Notes under the pieces: model-generated
Told to the model about the DNA's origin: nothing
Seen by the model: the letters and a program-made list of their open reading frames with translations, nothing else
Database searches by the model: none
Part shown: positions 30,997 through 40,475 of the stretch, piece by piece
How the letters are laid out: every line of letters starts with the position of its first letter
Numbering within the stretch: position 1 is the stretch's first letter
Translations under genes and position numbers: made by a program
Origin: Bradyrhizobium sp. CCGB01
Lineage (GTDB): Bacteria; Pseudomonadota; Alphaproteobacteria; Rhizobiales; Xanthobacteraceae
DNA length: 64,000 bases
Assembly: GCF_024199795.1 (NCBI RefSeq)
Contig: NZ_JANADK010000001.1
Location: forward strand, 1,612,001 to 1,676,000
Reading direction: 5' to 3'

Positions 30997-31737
30997 CTAT
31001 TTGAGAACTACGGGCCAGCCAAACTTGTAATTGACTCGCGCGGTGACGAGATCGAAATCCTGGCGGATGCGTTCGTTGCCAAACGTGCCACCACCTGCGG
31101 CTGTGAAGTTCACGTCGCTAGCCGGCATAAACACATGGTCGTACTCGAGCCCAGCTGACCAGTTCGGCGTCAGGCTGACCTCGAATCCGGCACCAACGAC
31201 ACCGCCCCAACGCGTCGTGTCCGCGCTCCCAAGCTGCGTGCCTGGGGAAACGGAGCTGACCTGATAGCTGCTGCTAACGATAGCGGTGCCGCCTTTGGCG
31301 TAGAGTAGCACGTTGTTGATCGCATACCCGATCTGCCCAGTGATTAGACCGAGCGCGTCGATCTTTGTTTGGTTCCTGTTGGCTGGAAAAGCACTGCTGA
31401 CATTGGAGCCGTTGAAATCGGCCCAGTTGCCCTGGCCTTCGATGCCAAGCACTGTCTGGCCGATCTGCCAACGATAACCGATCTGCCCGCCTACCGTGCT
31501 GCCGCTTGCGTCGTGAGAGCCCTCAGGAGTCGTGCCTGCGAAATCCCAGGAGTTATGGCTCGAACCCCAGCCTCCATTGACGCCAGCATAGAAGCCGCTC
31601 CAGTCGTAGAGCACGACGGCAACCGGGTGAGGAGGTGCCTTGATGTAGACCGGCTGTGCAGCGAGATCCGCGGCGAATGCAGGCGCCGCAGCGGTGAGTG
31701 CTACGATGCTCGTAGTCATAAGCAACAAGTGTTTCAT
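30997..31737 (-). CDS. Outer-membrane beta-barrel protein, Omp25/31 (RopB-like) family
   Basis: 246 aa with signal peptide MKHLLLMTTSIVALTAAAPA and cleavage near FAADLAAQ. The mature protein shows the family strands YDWSGFYAGVNGGWGSS, GGQIGYRWQIG, GQIGYAINNVLLYAKGGTA and NWSAGLEYDHVF, and a terminal VNYKFGWP strand. Complete. It is a paralogue of the protein at 10504-11274 with the same domain order. It has its own terminator, but the dispersed repeat found before the other copy is absent here. An outer-membrane role is secure; ligand or function is not. Confidence 0.88.
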   Translation of the reverse strand: MKHLLLMTTSIVALTAAAPAFAADLAAQPVYIKAPPHPVAVVLYDWSGFYAGVNGGWGSSHNSWDFAGTTPEGSHDASGSTVGGQIGYRWQIGQTVLGIEGQGNWADFNGSNVSSAFPANRNQTKIDALGLITGQIGYAINNVLLYAKGGTAIVSSSYQVSSVSPGTQLGSADTTRWGGVVGAGFEVSLTPNWSAGLEYDHVFMPASDVNFTAAGGGTFGNERIRQDFDLVTARVNYKFGWPVVLK

Positions 31738-31879
31738 TTAGAACTTCATTTCCTTGAGTGGCCCCCGGCCGCGCGCGTCATAGCAGCGACAACGCAAATT
31801 GCTGTAACTGCTGCGCAACATTTACTTTGAAAGAATCGGCTTGAATCTGACGCCGCGTAAAGTTGTACACTTGACCTGT

Positions 31880-32803
31880 GAGTGTCCGACCGAAAAATAA
31901 GTTGAGTGATATCAGCGAGTTCTGATTCCATCGGTGTTGCGAAGCATCAAAGGGATCGAGAATGTGGACTGAAATCACCCGGGCACAGTCTGCCCGAGAG
32001 GAGCTGCGTTTGCCAAGCGACTTGACGGATGCGGAATAGGGCGTGCTGGAGAGGTTGCTTCCCGTGCGGGCCACGCGGGCGGCGCCCGAAATGGAGCTAT
32101 CGCGACATCGTCGAGGCAGTGTTCTATCTGCTGCGCGGCGGATTGCCGTGGCGCATGCTGCCGCCCACTCTGTTTCCACCAATGACCACGGTGCAGTACT
32201 CTTTCTACCCGTGTCGCGACAACGGATTGTGGCAATCGATCAACCACGCACTCCTGATGCTGGCGCGCGAGGCGATCGGCCGGGAGGCCTCCCCGACGGC
32301 CGGCGTGATCGACAGCCAATCGGTCAAGACCACGGAAAGTGGCGGCCCTCGCGGCTACGACGCGGGAAAGAAGATTAAGGATCGAAAGCGCCACATCGTC
32401 ACCGACACCCAAGGGCTCCTGGTCGGAGCGATCGTTCACGCTGCGGACGTCCAGGATCGCGACGGCGCGCCAGATGTCCTGTGCAGCATTCGCTACCGCT
32501 TCCCCTGGCTGCGCCATATCTTCGCCGATGGCGGCTATGCCGGCGAAAAGCTCAAGGCGGTGCTGGAAAAGATCGGCCGGTGGACTGTCGAGATCATCAA
32601 GCGCTCCGATGCCGCACAGGGCTTCGAGGTGCTTCGGCGCCACTGGGTGGTCGAACGAACCTTCGCCTGGCTCGGCCGCAACCGCAGATTGGCCAACGAC
32701 TTCGAGCGAACCATCGAAAGCGCAACTGCCTGGCTCTTCCTCGCCTCTGTCCAGCTCATGACAAGGCGCATCAAAAACAGCAATGCAATTTTGAGTCAGG
32801 CTC
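31880..32803 (+). mobile_element. IS5-family insertion sequence, degraded
   Basis: The right end is clear: TTTGAGTCAGGCTC, ending at 32803, whose complement GAGCCTGACTCAAAA is a typical terminal repeat of this IS5 subgroup. The left end is less certain; GAGTGTCCGACCGAAAAA at 31880 resembles the other terminal repeat type seen in the element at 61171-61989 (GAGCCTGACCGAAAAA). The transposase spans nearly the whole element. Confidence 0.6.
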
Positions 32804-32841
32804 TGAGCACCGTCAACTGCTTTAGCCCGTCCTGTTCGTGA
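31962..32841 (+). pseudogene. IS5-family transposase with early stop and frameshift
   Basis: The ATG at 31962 starts MWTEITRAQSAREELRLP, then DLTDAE is followed by a TAG where a Trp is usual. A shift near 32080 leads into the long open part (YRDIVEAVFYLLRGGLPWRM). The DDE core is present: GVIDSQSVKTTE, HIFADGGYAGEK and [15 protein letters not shown]. The frame runs out past the right terminal repeat to 32841. The catalytic region is intact, but the start region is broken, so a functional product is unlikely unless it uses programmed shifts. Confidence 0.85.
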
Positions 32842-32947
32842 GAGTGTGTTTTTTAGTTCGATTGATGTGGCCGCACATCTGCTCTGACGAAGCGCGCGGG
32901 ATTGCCTTCGGCTTTCACTGCCTGACGACCGATACTTTGCAACGCGC

Positions 32948-33653
32948 TTGAGGGATGGGTTATTCCCTGACAACGAGTTTCGTAAAAGAACGGCCAAATC
33001 CCTCCGGAATGAGACCGTACGGACGTTTATGCTCAATGAGTTTGAGCGATTCTCATTTGGCTATCGCGCTGACGGCACCGCGCCGATCCAGAACAAGGTC
33101 GAAGCGTTTCTGGCTGATCCGCTGCTCAATCGAAATATTAACGGCACCCGAAGAAGATTTGCATCTCCGCCAGATCATGGACGAAGGCAAGATTCTCTTG
33201 GTCAATCTGGCGAAAGGACACGTTGGGGAAGATAGCTCGTCGCTCCTTGGCGGGTTGGTCGTCACAACGATTGGCCTGGCCGCCTTTAGCCGGGCCGACA
33301 CTCCACAAGACAAACGTCGGGACTTCTTCGTCTACGTCGACGAGTTTCAGAGGTTTACCACGGTCGCGCTGGCGAACATGTTTTTCGAGCTTCGCAAGTA
33401 CCGTGTCGGCTTCACAGTGGCGTATCAGTATCTAAACCGGCTTACCCCTGAGGTGCGCCATGCAATTCTCGGCAACGTCGGCTCTATCATCTCATTTCGC
33501 GTCGGCGTGGAGATGCTCCATATCTCGTTCGAGAATTCCAGAGCCGGTTTTCGGAAATCGACCTCTTGAGGCTGCCGAACTACCGCATCTATCTCAAGCT
33601 TATGATCGATGGAACGCCATCAATACCTTTCAGCGCCGCGACGCTTGAGCCGA
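32948..33653 (+). pseudogene. Conjugation/type IV secretion ATPase fragment (DUF87/HerA-VirB4-like)
   Basis: An N-terminal piece (RNETVRTFMLNEFERFSFG, ADGTAPIQNKVEAFL) shifts near 33155 into the ATPase C-terminal half: LRQIMDEGKILLVNLAKG, LLGGLVVTTI, then the Walker B FFVYVDEFQRF and LRKYRVGFTVAYQYL. Another shift near 33565 gives LRLPNYRIYLKLMIDG and a stop at 33646. The Walker A half is missing. Such ATPases couple DNA to conjugation machinery on integrative elements, so this is a relic of an island-transfer system. Confidence 0.75.
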
Positions 33654-33865
33654 TATAGGGACATTTGCCAAACTGGCATAATCCCGTGTCTACCCTCGCT
33701 TTTCTCCTGAAGTACGATCGCGCTCGGACATTGTTCTTTCCGGCGCCAATTCGGATGTCGGTAGCGAGACGGAGGATCGGTCTGTTGCTGTTTTGAGGAC
33801 GGCGCAGCTCCGCCTCGCTATCCGGCACTCGAATGGTTCGGGCTGACGGTAGTGAGGAGAAGAAC

Positions 33866-34108
33866 ATGTCCACGATTGCCCTTTGGTACAAGGCCGTGAA
33901 GCTAATGAAGCTCTGCGATCTCGAAGGCTTCCAAAGCCTCGACGATCATCTGTTGGTGGTCGCCCTTAAGGACTCGGCATGTCCAGCCTTCTGTATAACG
34001 GGAGGTGATCACACGGCAAACATGGAGCCGGACCTGGACCGGGGGTTCTGCGAGGCCTGCGGTGGCAACACCGTCGTATCGGTACTTGTGCTCGCCGGTC
34101 TCATCTAA
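33866..34108 (+). CDS. Small cysteine-containing accessory protein (80 aa)
   Basis: The ATG at 33866 has GAGGAG a few bases upstream, so it is preferred over 33833. The product starts MSTIALWYKAVKLMKL and contains a possible zinc-binding pattern (PAFC ... FCEACGGN). It leads a three-gene unit, with 10 bases before the next start. Genes of this sort accompany plasmid and integrative-element backbones; a specific function is unknown. Confidence 0.55.
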   Translation: MSTIALWYKAVKLMKLCDLEGFQSLDDHLLVVALKDSACPAFCITGGDHTANMEPDLDRGFCEACGGNTVVSVLVLAGLI

Positions 34109-34118
34109 GAGATCAGCC

Positions 34119-34271
34119 ATGCAGGTCCGAAACGTCTATCACTGCCCAGAGTGCGGTCGCGAGTGGACGGACATGTGGTCCGCACAGTGCGACAATGAAT
34201 GCCCGCACTGCGGCGCATGTCATATCTCGCCCTACAAAAGCGAAGACGCGGAGGAGAGCGATGACGAATAG
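34119..34271 (+). CDS. Zinc-ribbon mini-protein (50 aa)
   Basis: Starts at the ATG at 34119, 10 bases after the previous stop, and overlaps the next gene by 11 bases. Two CxxC knuckles (HCPECG-like CPEC and CPHC), with a further Cys at NEC, form a compact zinc ribbon; the tail is strongly acidic (SEDAEESDDE). Many such proteins bind nucleic acids or act as regulatory adaptors. It is too short for confident family naming. Confidence 0.6.
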   Translation: MQVRNVYHCPECGREWTDMWSAQCDNECPHCGACHISPYKSEDAEESDDE

Positions 34272-34581
34272 GATTGCTCTTCTCAACGACGCCTTCCGCC
34301 GCACGTTTAGCGGCGGCAAGGTAATGATCACATCAGGCGTCAATGAACTGCCGAACTGCGTGAAGGCTGAAGCGCTCATTCAAGTGACGAACTTCGCTGA
34401 ATTCAGCGAGAACAACGATCCGTATGACGAGCACGACTTCGGCAGCTTCGTTCTGGTCGGTCGGAGGTTCTTTTGGAAGATAGACTATTACGACAAGCGG
34501 TGCGAGTTCGGCTTGACGACCCTGCAGACGCTGAAAAAGACCATGCGGGTCCTAACCCTCATGCTTGCTCAAGAATATTGA
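34261..34581 (+). CDS. DUF3768 family protein (106 aa)
   Basis: The sequence matches my memory of DUF3768 over its full length: LNDAFRRTFSGGKVMIT, GVNELPN, then NDPYDEHDFGSFVL, FFWKIDYYD and the end RVLTLMLAQEY. It overlaps the zinc-ribbon gene (start ATG inside the acidic tail codons), so the two are coupled. Members are common on plasmids and genomic islands of alphaproteobacteria. No enzymatic role is known. The three genes end at a hairpin at 34604. Confidence 0.8.
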   Translation: MTNRIALLNDAFRRTFSGGKVMITSGVNELPNCVKAEALIQVTNFAEFSENNDPYDEHDFGSFVLVGRRFFWKIDYYDKRCEFGLTTLQTLKKTMRVLTLMLAQEY

Positions 34582-34603
34582 GTAATAGGATGCTTCCTTG
34601 TTA

Positions 34604-34630
34604 CCCCGCGATTCGCGGGGCATTTCTTTG
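34604..34630 (+). terminator. Terminator-like hairpin after the DUF3768 gene
   Basis: CCCCGCGATTCGCGGGG followed by CATTTCTTT. Perfect stem of 7 pairs; the T-run is interrupted. Confidence 0.5.
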
Positions 34631-34889
34631 CCCTAGCGGGCCGCCGTCGCTAACCCGGGCTCGCCGGTCCTGCTTTCGGGGCCGGTCATTTCGAAAACCG
34701 TTCGAGTAGCGCGCCTTCCGTTTGACGCTGTTCAAACTCTTCGCCCGGCGTGTACGCCCTGAAGACAAGGGAGTTGCTCGAGCGCTTCTTGGGAACGGAT
34801 CGCTGCGGAGAGAGCTTGCAAGCACTTGGCGGTCCCCTCATCTCCTTCCACCAACCGGCCAGCAAGAGCCAGTTGCTCTTGCAATTGGC

Positions 34890-35536
34890 TCAGTGTTGCT
34901 GTGGGGCACGCCGGGCCAAGTCGCGGCAACAGCGCGGCGGTATGGCGTGTCGCGTTCATTGCTGCTACGTGGCGACGGTCGTTTCGGCCGGAGCCGAAGG
35001 ATGCCGCCGATCAACCGAGCTTCGTACCGGCGATGGTGGTCGCGGAATCAGGGCCGACGCCTTGTCCAGCCACGCCGGCCAGCAGCGGCGGGTCGATCGA
35101 GATCGAGTTTGCTGCCGGGGCTCGGATGCGGATCACGGGCGCGGTCGACGCGGCGACGCTGAAGGCCGCCGTGGCGGCGCTGGCAGATGGACGCCTGCGG
35201 TGATTCCCGTTGCGTCGGGCGTGCGGGTGTGGATTGCGACCGGCCACACCGATATGCGTCGCGGCATGAACTCGCTGGGCTTGCTGGTGCAGGAAGCCTT
35301 CAAGCGAGACCCGCACGGCGGTGATCTCTACGTGTTCCGTGGCAAAAGCGGGCAAGCTGATCAAGATCCTTTGGCACGATGGACTGCACCCTCATCGCCA
35401 CCGCCAAACTCAACGGCATCGATCCATAGGCCTGGCTCGCCGACGTGCTCGCCCGCCTGCCGGACCACCCCGCAAAGCGCATTCGCGAACTCCTACCTTG
35501 GAATTGGCGCCCTCAGAACGTCGCTCACGCGGCGTG
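34890..35536 (+). mobile_element. IS66-family element, remnant of three genes
   Basis: The first orf remnant shows PGQVAATARRYGVSRSLLL and, one shift later, FVPAMVVAES ... GARMRITGAVDAATLKAA, ending at 35203 (TnpA type). A GTG at 35202 starts the TnpB type with IATGHTDMRRGMNSL, VQEAFKRDP and DLYVFRGK; a shift near 35350 then gives LIKILWHDG. The C-terminal end of the TnpC transposase follows as DVLARLPDHPAKRIREL and LPWNWRPQN, stop at 35536. The bulk of tnpC is deleted. Confidence 0.75.
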
Positions 35537-35543
35537 AACGCAG

Positions 35544-36052
35544 TCAGCCAGGCGGCACCTCGCCGCGCTGCGCATTGCCGAAGGCCACCACCCGATCGCG
35601 CTGCTCGTCGGTATCCGGCACGATCAGGCCTCGCGAAGCTCTAATCAGCGCAAGCGCTTCCTCCGCCTCGATTCCGCAACAGATCAGCGCGCAAGCTGCA
35701 ATACCAAAGACCGGCCAATCCCCGCCCGGCAATGGATCGCGATGGAACGACCGTCTCGCAAGCCGGTGGCCAACAAGTGAGCGATCTGCGAAGCCTCACG
35801 CCGGGATTCTGGTAGTCCACGATCTGGAATCGGGAAAGAAATGAAGTCGATCCCATTAGAACGGCAAAGCTCGGCATCACGCTGCAATCCAAGCTCCGAA
35901 ACCTCCTCGTGCTCCAGAAGGCTCACCACCACATCGACGCCGGAGTTCTTCCACTCGTTCACCTCCGTCTCCAACCACTCGTCAGCGCGAGGACGCGCCA
36001 TAATTGCTATCCGTCCAACCGCTTGAATCGCGATCCAATGTAATCGGGACAT
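35544..36052 (-). pseudogene. Dual-specificity protein phosphatase with one frameshift
   Basis: From 36052 the frame reads through LEHEEVSELGLQRDAEL and FPIPDRGLP to the phosphatase loop HCRAGIGRS, the Cys-x5-Arg active site. One base is then missing near 35698. After correction it continues GIAACALICCGIEAEEALALI and ends at 35544. The full protein would be about 169 aa, a normal length for small bacterial tyrosine phosphatases. The catalytic loop is intact, so a single sequencing or assembly error would restore a working gene. Confidence 0.75.
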
Positions 36053-36401
36053 CCAAACCCTACTTGTGGCAATCCACTACACGGCAGCATCGCATAGTCC
36101 ACGCCTCACCGGCAGGGTGTGGCCTTCCCCGGACGGATACGTCAGTCCAGCGCTCGGTGACGGTAATCCTGACCTCATAGGAGCGCCCGCGAAGAGACCT
36201 TCCGGCCTGTCGGCGCGCAGGCTGCCGACGTCGCGAGGTCAGCGCCATCCTGGTCGATACCCTTGTTGACGAGAATAAGCTTGTGTTCCGCCGTGCCCTG
36301 CAGGAGCTCCCGTGGCGTCCGCTGCGTTGAAAAGAAGATGGCTCGCGAGCATAGAGTTCGAATGCCCCTCAGCGGCCCGGAGGTTGGTATCCAAGTCGCC
36401 A
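36053..36401. other. No clear gene
   Basis: Two overlapping short minus-strand frames (RELLQGTAEHKLILVNKG at about 36300-36240 and SYEVRITVTERWTDVSV at about 36190-36110) look protein-like but I cannot place them. Confidence 0.4.
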
Positions 36402-37200
36402 TTATTGATACGTGCCACTTGGTGCTACACAGCGCGTACGACGATCATCTTCAGTCTGAGCGCATCGCTCGTAGTCTTTGACAAGTCTTCGGAAGCGTGT
36501 GGCCCACGTGAAGGAGCGTTCGACGACCCACCGCCTTGGGAGCAGCACGAAGCCTCGTTTGGCCTCCGACAGCTTCGTGACCTCGAGGGCAATGCCGTGT
36601 TCAGCAGCCGCCGTTGCAGGCTTGTCGCCTATGTAGCCCCGGTCAACGAAGGCGACTTCGACGCTCTGACCAGTCTCTGCCTGAAGCGTCTTGGCGATCC
36701 GGCCAATCTCGGCGCGATCGTCGGTGTTGGCGGGCGTGACATGCAGCGCGAGAAGCTTCGAACCTTTCTTGCACTTGGCTCCGTCGTAGGCGCCGCGGGC
36801 GCCACTCTCGGGCGTCGAGCGCAGAGTTCGACTGTCGATGATGGCGGCGGTCGGCCGCGCGGGTCGTTCCAGCCGCAAGGCGCAGGATAACGCGCGATCC
36901 TCGGCCAGGGCTTCAAAGCAACCCGCGCGCAACCACCGCTGCGCCTGTTGATAAACGATCTCCCACGGCGGCAAGTCTTTCGGCATCCAGCGCCAGCGCG
37001 CGCCGGTCTTCACGATATAGCGCAGGCCGTTGAACACCTGTGGCGCTTGCTGCCCCCTATCTGACACTTTTGCCCGAGGACGCCTCGCAGCGGACGCACG
37101 CGCTTTGCCACTCGTCATCGGAAACGTCAGAAGGATAAGGCTCGCGGACGAGACTCGGCGTCGAACAAATTCGTCAAAATTGGATCGAAGAGGCTTGAAT
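36402..37200 (-). pseudogene. IS5-family transposase (second type), frameshifted start
   Basis: The N-terminal signature YPSDVSDDEW is found near 37170, one frame away from the main open part (37118-36402). The latter contains VFNGLRYIVKTGARWRWMP, the first acid in AAIIDSRTLRSTPESG, the second in FVDRGYIGDK and WVVERSFTWATRFRRL with the last glutamate. The very end is replaced by unrelated sequence. The catalytic residues survive. No terminal repeats found. Confidence 0.75.
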
Positions 37201-37280
37201 CGTACGCGATGTCAGATTGTACAAGCAAGCGTCTGAAGCGTTTGCAATCCCGCATATGCACCGTAGGCGAAGATATCTCG

Positions 37281-37469
37281 ATGGACATGTATGTTGTTAT
37301 TTTTTATGTTGTTGTTGTTGTGAACGTTCTGGCTGGCTTTGGAGCAGGCTACGCCGTGCGTAGCTGGCGTTCTCGCAAGCGGCGTGAGATCGCTCGACGG
37401 TATCGTGGCTTCTGCCACTCGGATCACCCTGCTAAGCACCCAGATCTAGGGGCTATTAGGACTGATTAA
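37281..37469 (+). CDS. Small membrane protein (62 aa)
   Basis: Begins MDMYVVIFYVVVVVNVLAG, a single long hydrophobic helix, followed by a basic cytoplasmic face (RSWRSRKRREIARRYR). It therefore probably sits in the inner membrane with its C-terminus inside. It is flanked by two IS5-type fragments. No clear family. Confidence 0.45.
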   Translation: MDMYVVIFYVVVVVNVLAGFGAGYAVRSWRSRKRREIARRYRGFCHSDHPAKHPDLGAIRTD

Positions 37470-37485
37470 CCGTAGACGTTGAGGT

Positions 37486-37640
37486 TTGCGGGATGTCGAT
37501 TCCCCGCGAGCCTATCCTTCTGACGTTTCCGATGACGAGTGGGCGCTTGTTGCGCCCTATTTGACGCGGCCCGCTCAACCGGTCGACGCAACACAGGCGT
37601 TAAATCTCTCTGCTGGGGTTTCAAGGTCTCACGTGGTCGT
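37486..37640 (+). pseudogene. IS5-type transposase, N-terminal scrap
   Basis: Reads AYPSDVSDDEWALVAPYL, the same opening as the transposase at 36402-37200, and then diverges after about 30 codons. It is a separate partial copy in the opposite orientation. Confidence 0.6.
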
Positions 37641-37689
37641 TCGTTTAGTTGACGAGCCACTTTGTTCAGATTGGTCCTCCTAGCCGCGC

Positions 37690-38075
37690 GCCATGTCTGG
37701 CGGCGCGCCGATCGTGTCGCGTGAAAGATCCGGGCACAGCACGAGCTTTCGCTCGAGACTGCTCGCCTCGAGCCGGCGGTGAGCTTCGGCGACCTCGTCG
37801 AAGACGACTGCTCGGCGACGCGCGGCCGGATGGCGCCAGTCGCCAAGAGCCTGAACAACCGTTCCAGGTCATCGTTGAACCAGGTAGGGTGTCGCGCTCG
37901 CATCGCATTGACCGAGTAAAAGCAAGCGCGCTTGCCGCTGGGCAACAGTCTCCACAGGTACAGGCGCGCGATCTCCATCAGGACGTGGAACATGCGACGC
38001 TGTGCCCGCACGCTCGCAGAGAAGCCGATGGCGCAGAGCAGGCCGCCCGGCTTGAGCGCTGCGTATGAGCGGCGA
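37690..38075 (-). pseudogene. Zinc-type/quinone oxidoreductase, C-terminal fragment
   Basis: The minus strand reads YAALKPGGLLCAIGFSA, then MRARHPTWFNDDLERLF and LLATGAIRPRVAE, which is the C-terminal part of MDR-superfamily oxidoreductases. After a frame change near 37790 a KLVLCPDLS-like end may follow. The catalytic and cofactor domains are absent. Confidence 0.55.
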
Positions 38076-38399
38076 TAGCTGCACTATCGATTGCAATTGG
38101 TCCGCGGGAGAGAAAGACGCCGCATCTCTCGGGTTTCTAGCGCGCACCAAAACTGCCGGTGCGCTGAAGCAATTCGCAACGCCTTGGTCTGCTACGCGAG
38201 CGGTTCCGATGGTCTGCGGTGTTGGTGCTCAAAGATGGAAGTACCAGATGATCGCGTCGGCAAGCGCATCGCCACGATGCCAAATGAGGGACGTAGACGC
38301 AAAAATAGCCGTGCTGCGACTATGCGAACTCCCGCACGATGTTGAGCATGCGCGGCATGCCTTTACTTATCCTGCCCAGTTTTTTTACCACGCTCAAGT

Positions 38400-38640
38400 C
38401 ACGGTCCAGGCGCCTTGATGTCGAGTGGCACATCAAACGCGGCGCGACAATACTGGATCTCGGATGCGGATCAGGTTTGCTAGGGCTTGCTGCGCTCGGA
38501 GACTGCGCGGGACGCCTGGTTGCTCTCGACAATGATTCGCAAGCCGTTCTCGCGACGCAGATAAACATCGAGCGGCCGAAGCAGGTCGCGATCAGCATTG
38601 CAACCGGCGCCAACAGCGGCGGCCTTCGCCAAAATGTTGT
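38400..38640 (+). pseudogene. SAM-dependent methyltransferase fragment
   Basis: Codes for LDVEWHIKRGATILDLGCGSG followed by LLGLAALGDCAGRLVALD. That covers motif I (DLGCGSG) and the acidic end of strand 2 of class I methyltransferases. The frame stays open to 38725 but loses protein character after QINIERPKQVAISIATG, so only the SAM-binding start survives. Confidence 0.55.
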
Positions 38641-38725
38641 CGCAAGCCGAGAAGCGGTGGATGACGTCCACTCCGGGGGGCTCTCCGGCCGCGGAGTGCT
38701 CGAAGTGTCGCTTCTCAGGCGATGA

Positions 38726-39890
38726 GGACACCGAAGCTGCAATAAGCAGATTGAGTTGTTTGTCTTTCATTGTGACGAAGTGTCCCGTGCCGGAAAGGAG
38801 CGAGTGGCGCGTTGTGTCCGTCATTTTCGAGGCAATCTTGCGCAACACAATGCAAAAGCTGCAGCGACGTCTCATTGCGGGCCGGTGTCGCCCCAAGCTG
38901 CCCAAATTTGCAATCCGCGTGGATGAGACCGAGCCCGAAGTACTGGTCTGCATGAGGTTTATCCCGCAGCTGCGATCAACCCACCAGTCCAGATCGAGTG
39001 CCCATAACGCGAGCAAGTGCGCGGCGTTATCTCGGCATCGTCCTCAAGTGAGGCGCGCCATCGTTTGCCTCGGCCGCGCGATCTTGCTCGAGCACAACGA
39101 GGACTGCGCGGTCCATTGCATCCGCTACATGACCTGGAAACCTCGTGTCATCGAGCGGCGATCGAGTCATGGTCGCTCCGGCTGCGGCAACACCACTTTG
39201 CTTGGCCCTGTCGACGATCGGTCGACCGTCTCGTTTGAGTTTGAGAGGTGCAAAGCTTGCCTGCATCAACATCGAATCAAGTGGAGGCCCGGCAGCATCG
39301 GAAGCCTGGCTGCAGGCGAGCCTTCACACGAAGCAGCCAGACGCGCGATTGATTGCATCCCGCCCTCAATGCGCAGATGGTACAGCTGCTTATGTGGTGC
39401 AAAGCCCTGGCCGCGGAGAACTGCGGCGCGACATTAAGTTCCAGAGAATGAGCTTGAATCGAATCCCGACGCTAATGACATCCAGCGTATCCACGAAGCT
39501 CTCTTTCAGGCTTGTGTAAGGCCGTCCCGCTTGAGGAAGGCGTCAGTTGATGCGTGTGAAAGCTTACAATCTGACGCCACGTGAGATACAAGATGTTTTA
39601 TCGCTCATTGAACCGGATGGTTTGACCAGGGTGGGTCTCCTCGCCACCTGGATAACGCGTCCTGCGGAGCAGTCTCATGGACAGCGAACAGATCGGGACC
39701 GCGTAAAGCTCTGCCGTGACATGGGTTGTCGTGGTGACCTGCTTTGTCCTTTAGCGAGCTAAGCGCCGTCTCGTTTGTTGAAAGCGCGCTCTATGCTGCT
39801 GGCGGAAATAGATAGCCGATAATGCGTATTGAAGTGTTCGAGATGCCGCCGCCTGATTGCAGCGGAGGCGTTCGGTCTGAAAGCCTAACC
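38726..39890. other. Gene-poor stretch
   Basis: Long overlapping frames on both strands (for example 38598-39437 plus) lack recognisable motifs and starts. A short plus frame at 39550 (MRVKAYNLTPREIQDVLSL) resembles the beginning of a regulator but ends after 71 codons. Confidence 0.4.
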
Positions 39891-40475
39891 TCACAATCGA
39901 TAGCTCTCTGCGAGCCGCAAAAAATTTGCGAGCAGAACGTCTCCCTCTTGGGTCAGTATCGATTCAGGGTGGAACTGCACGCCAAACGTGCGCTGATCGC
40001 GAGGCGCAAGGGCCATGATCTCACTCTCGTCTGAATGCGCCGTTACGTTAAGATGCGGGGTGTACGACTGATCGATCTCAACAATAAGGGAATGATAGCG
40101 CCCCACGCGAAGAGCAGAAGGAAGTCCTTCGAATAGCGTCGCCCCATCATGCGTAATGTATGATGACCGACCGTGCATGGGGCGACGCGCACGTGCCACG
40201 CGTCCGCCGAAAACACTCCCGATGCACTGATGCCCAAGGCAGATGCCTAAGATCGGGAGACGGCCTGAAAGTTCGCGAACGATCGAGTTCGATATTCCGG
40301 CTTCTATTGGGGAGCAGGGACCGGGGGAGATGACCACGGCGCGCGGCTTGAGGCGGGCAATATCACTGACGCTGATCGCATCATTCCGGACAATCTCCGT
40401 GACTTCACCGAGCCGGCGGAAATAGCGGGCAATGTTGAAGACGAAGGAGTCATAATTGTCGATGATAACAATCAA
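39891..40475 (-). CDS. pabA: Aminodeoxychorismate synthase, glutamine amidotransferase subunit
   Basis: A complete class I amidotransferase of 194 aa. It opens IVIIDNYDSFVFN and has the nucleophile Cys79 in ILGICLGHQ and His169/Glu171 in GVQFHPES. It supplies ammonia to PabB for the conversion of chorismate to 4-amino-4-deoxychorismate, the precursor of p-aminobenzoate and folate. TrpG proteins are nearly identical in motif, so the call rests on the partner. It starts with TTG overlapping the pabB stop (TTGA), which implies coupled translation. Confidence 0.85.
   Translation of the reverse strand: MIVIIDNYDSFVFNIARYFRRLGEVTEIVRNDAISVSDIARLKPRAVVISPGPCSPIEAGISNSIVRELSGRLPILGICLGHQCIGSVFGGRVARARRPMHGRSSYITHDGATLFEGLPSALRVGRYHSLIVEIDQSYTPHLNVTAHSDESEIMALAPRDQRTFGVQFHPESILTQEGDVLLANFLRLAESYRL

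Noticed and set aside
38598..39437. A 279-codon plus-strand frame
   Set aside because: No motif, no start context and a methyltransferase scrap reads in another frame at its beginning.
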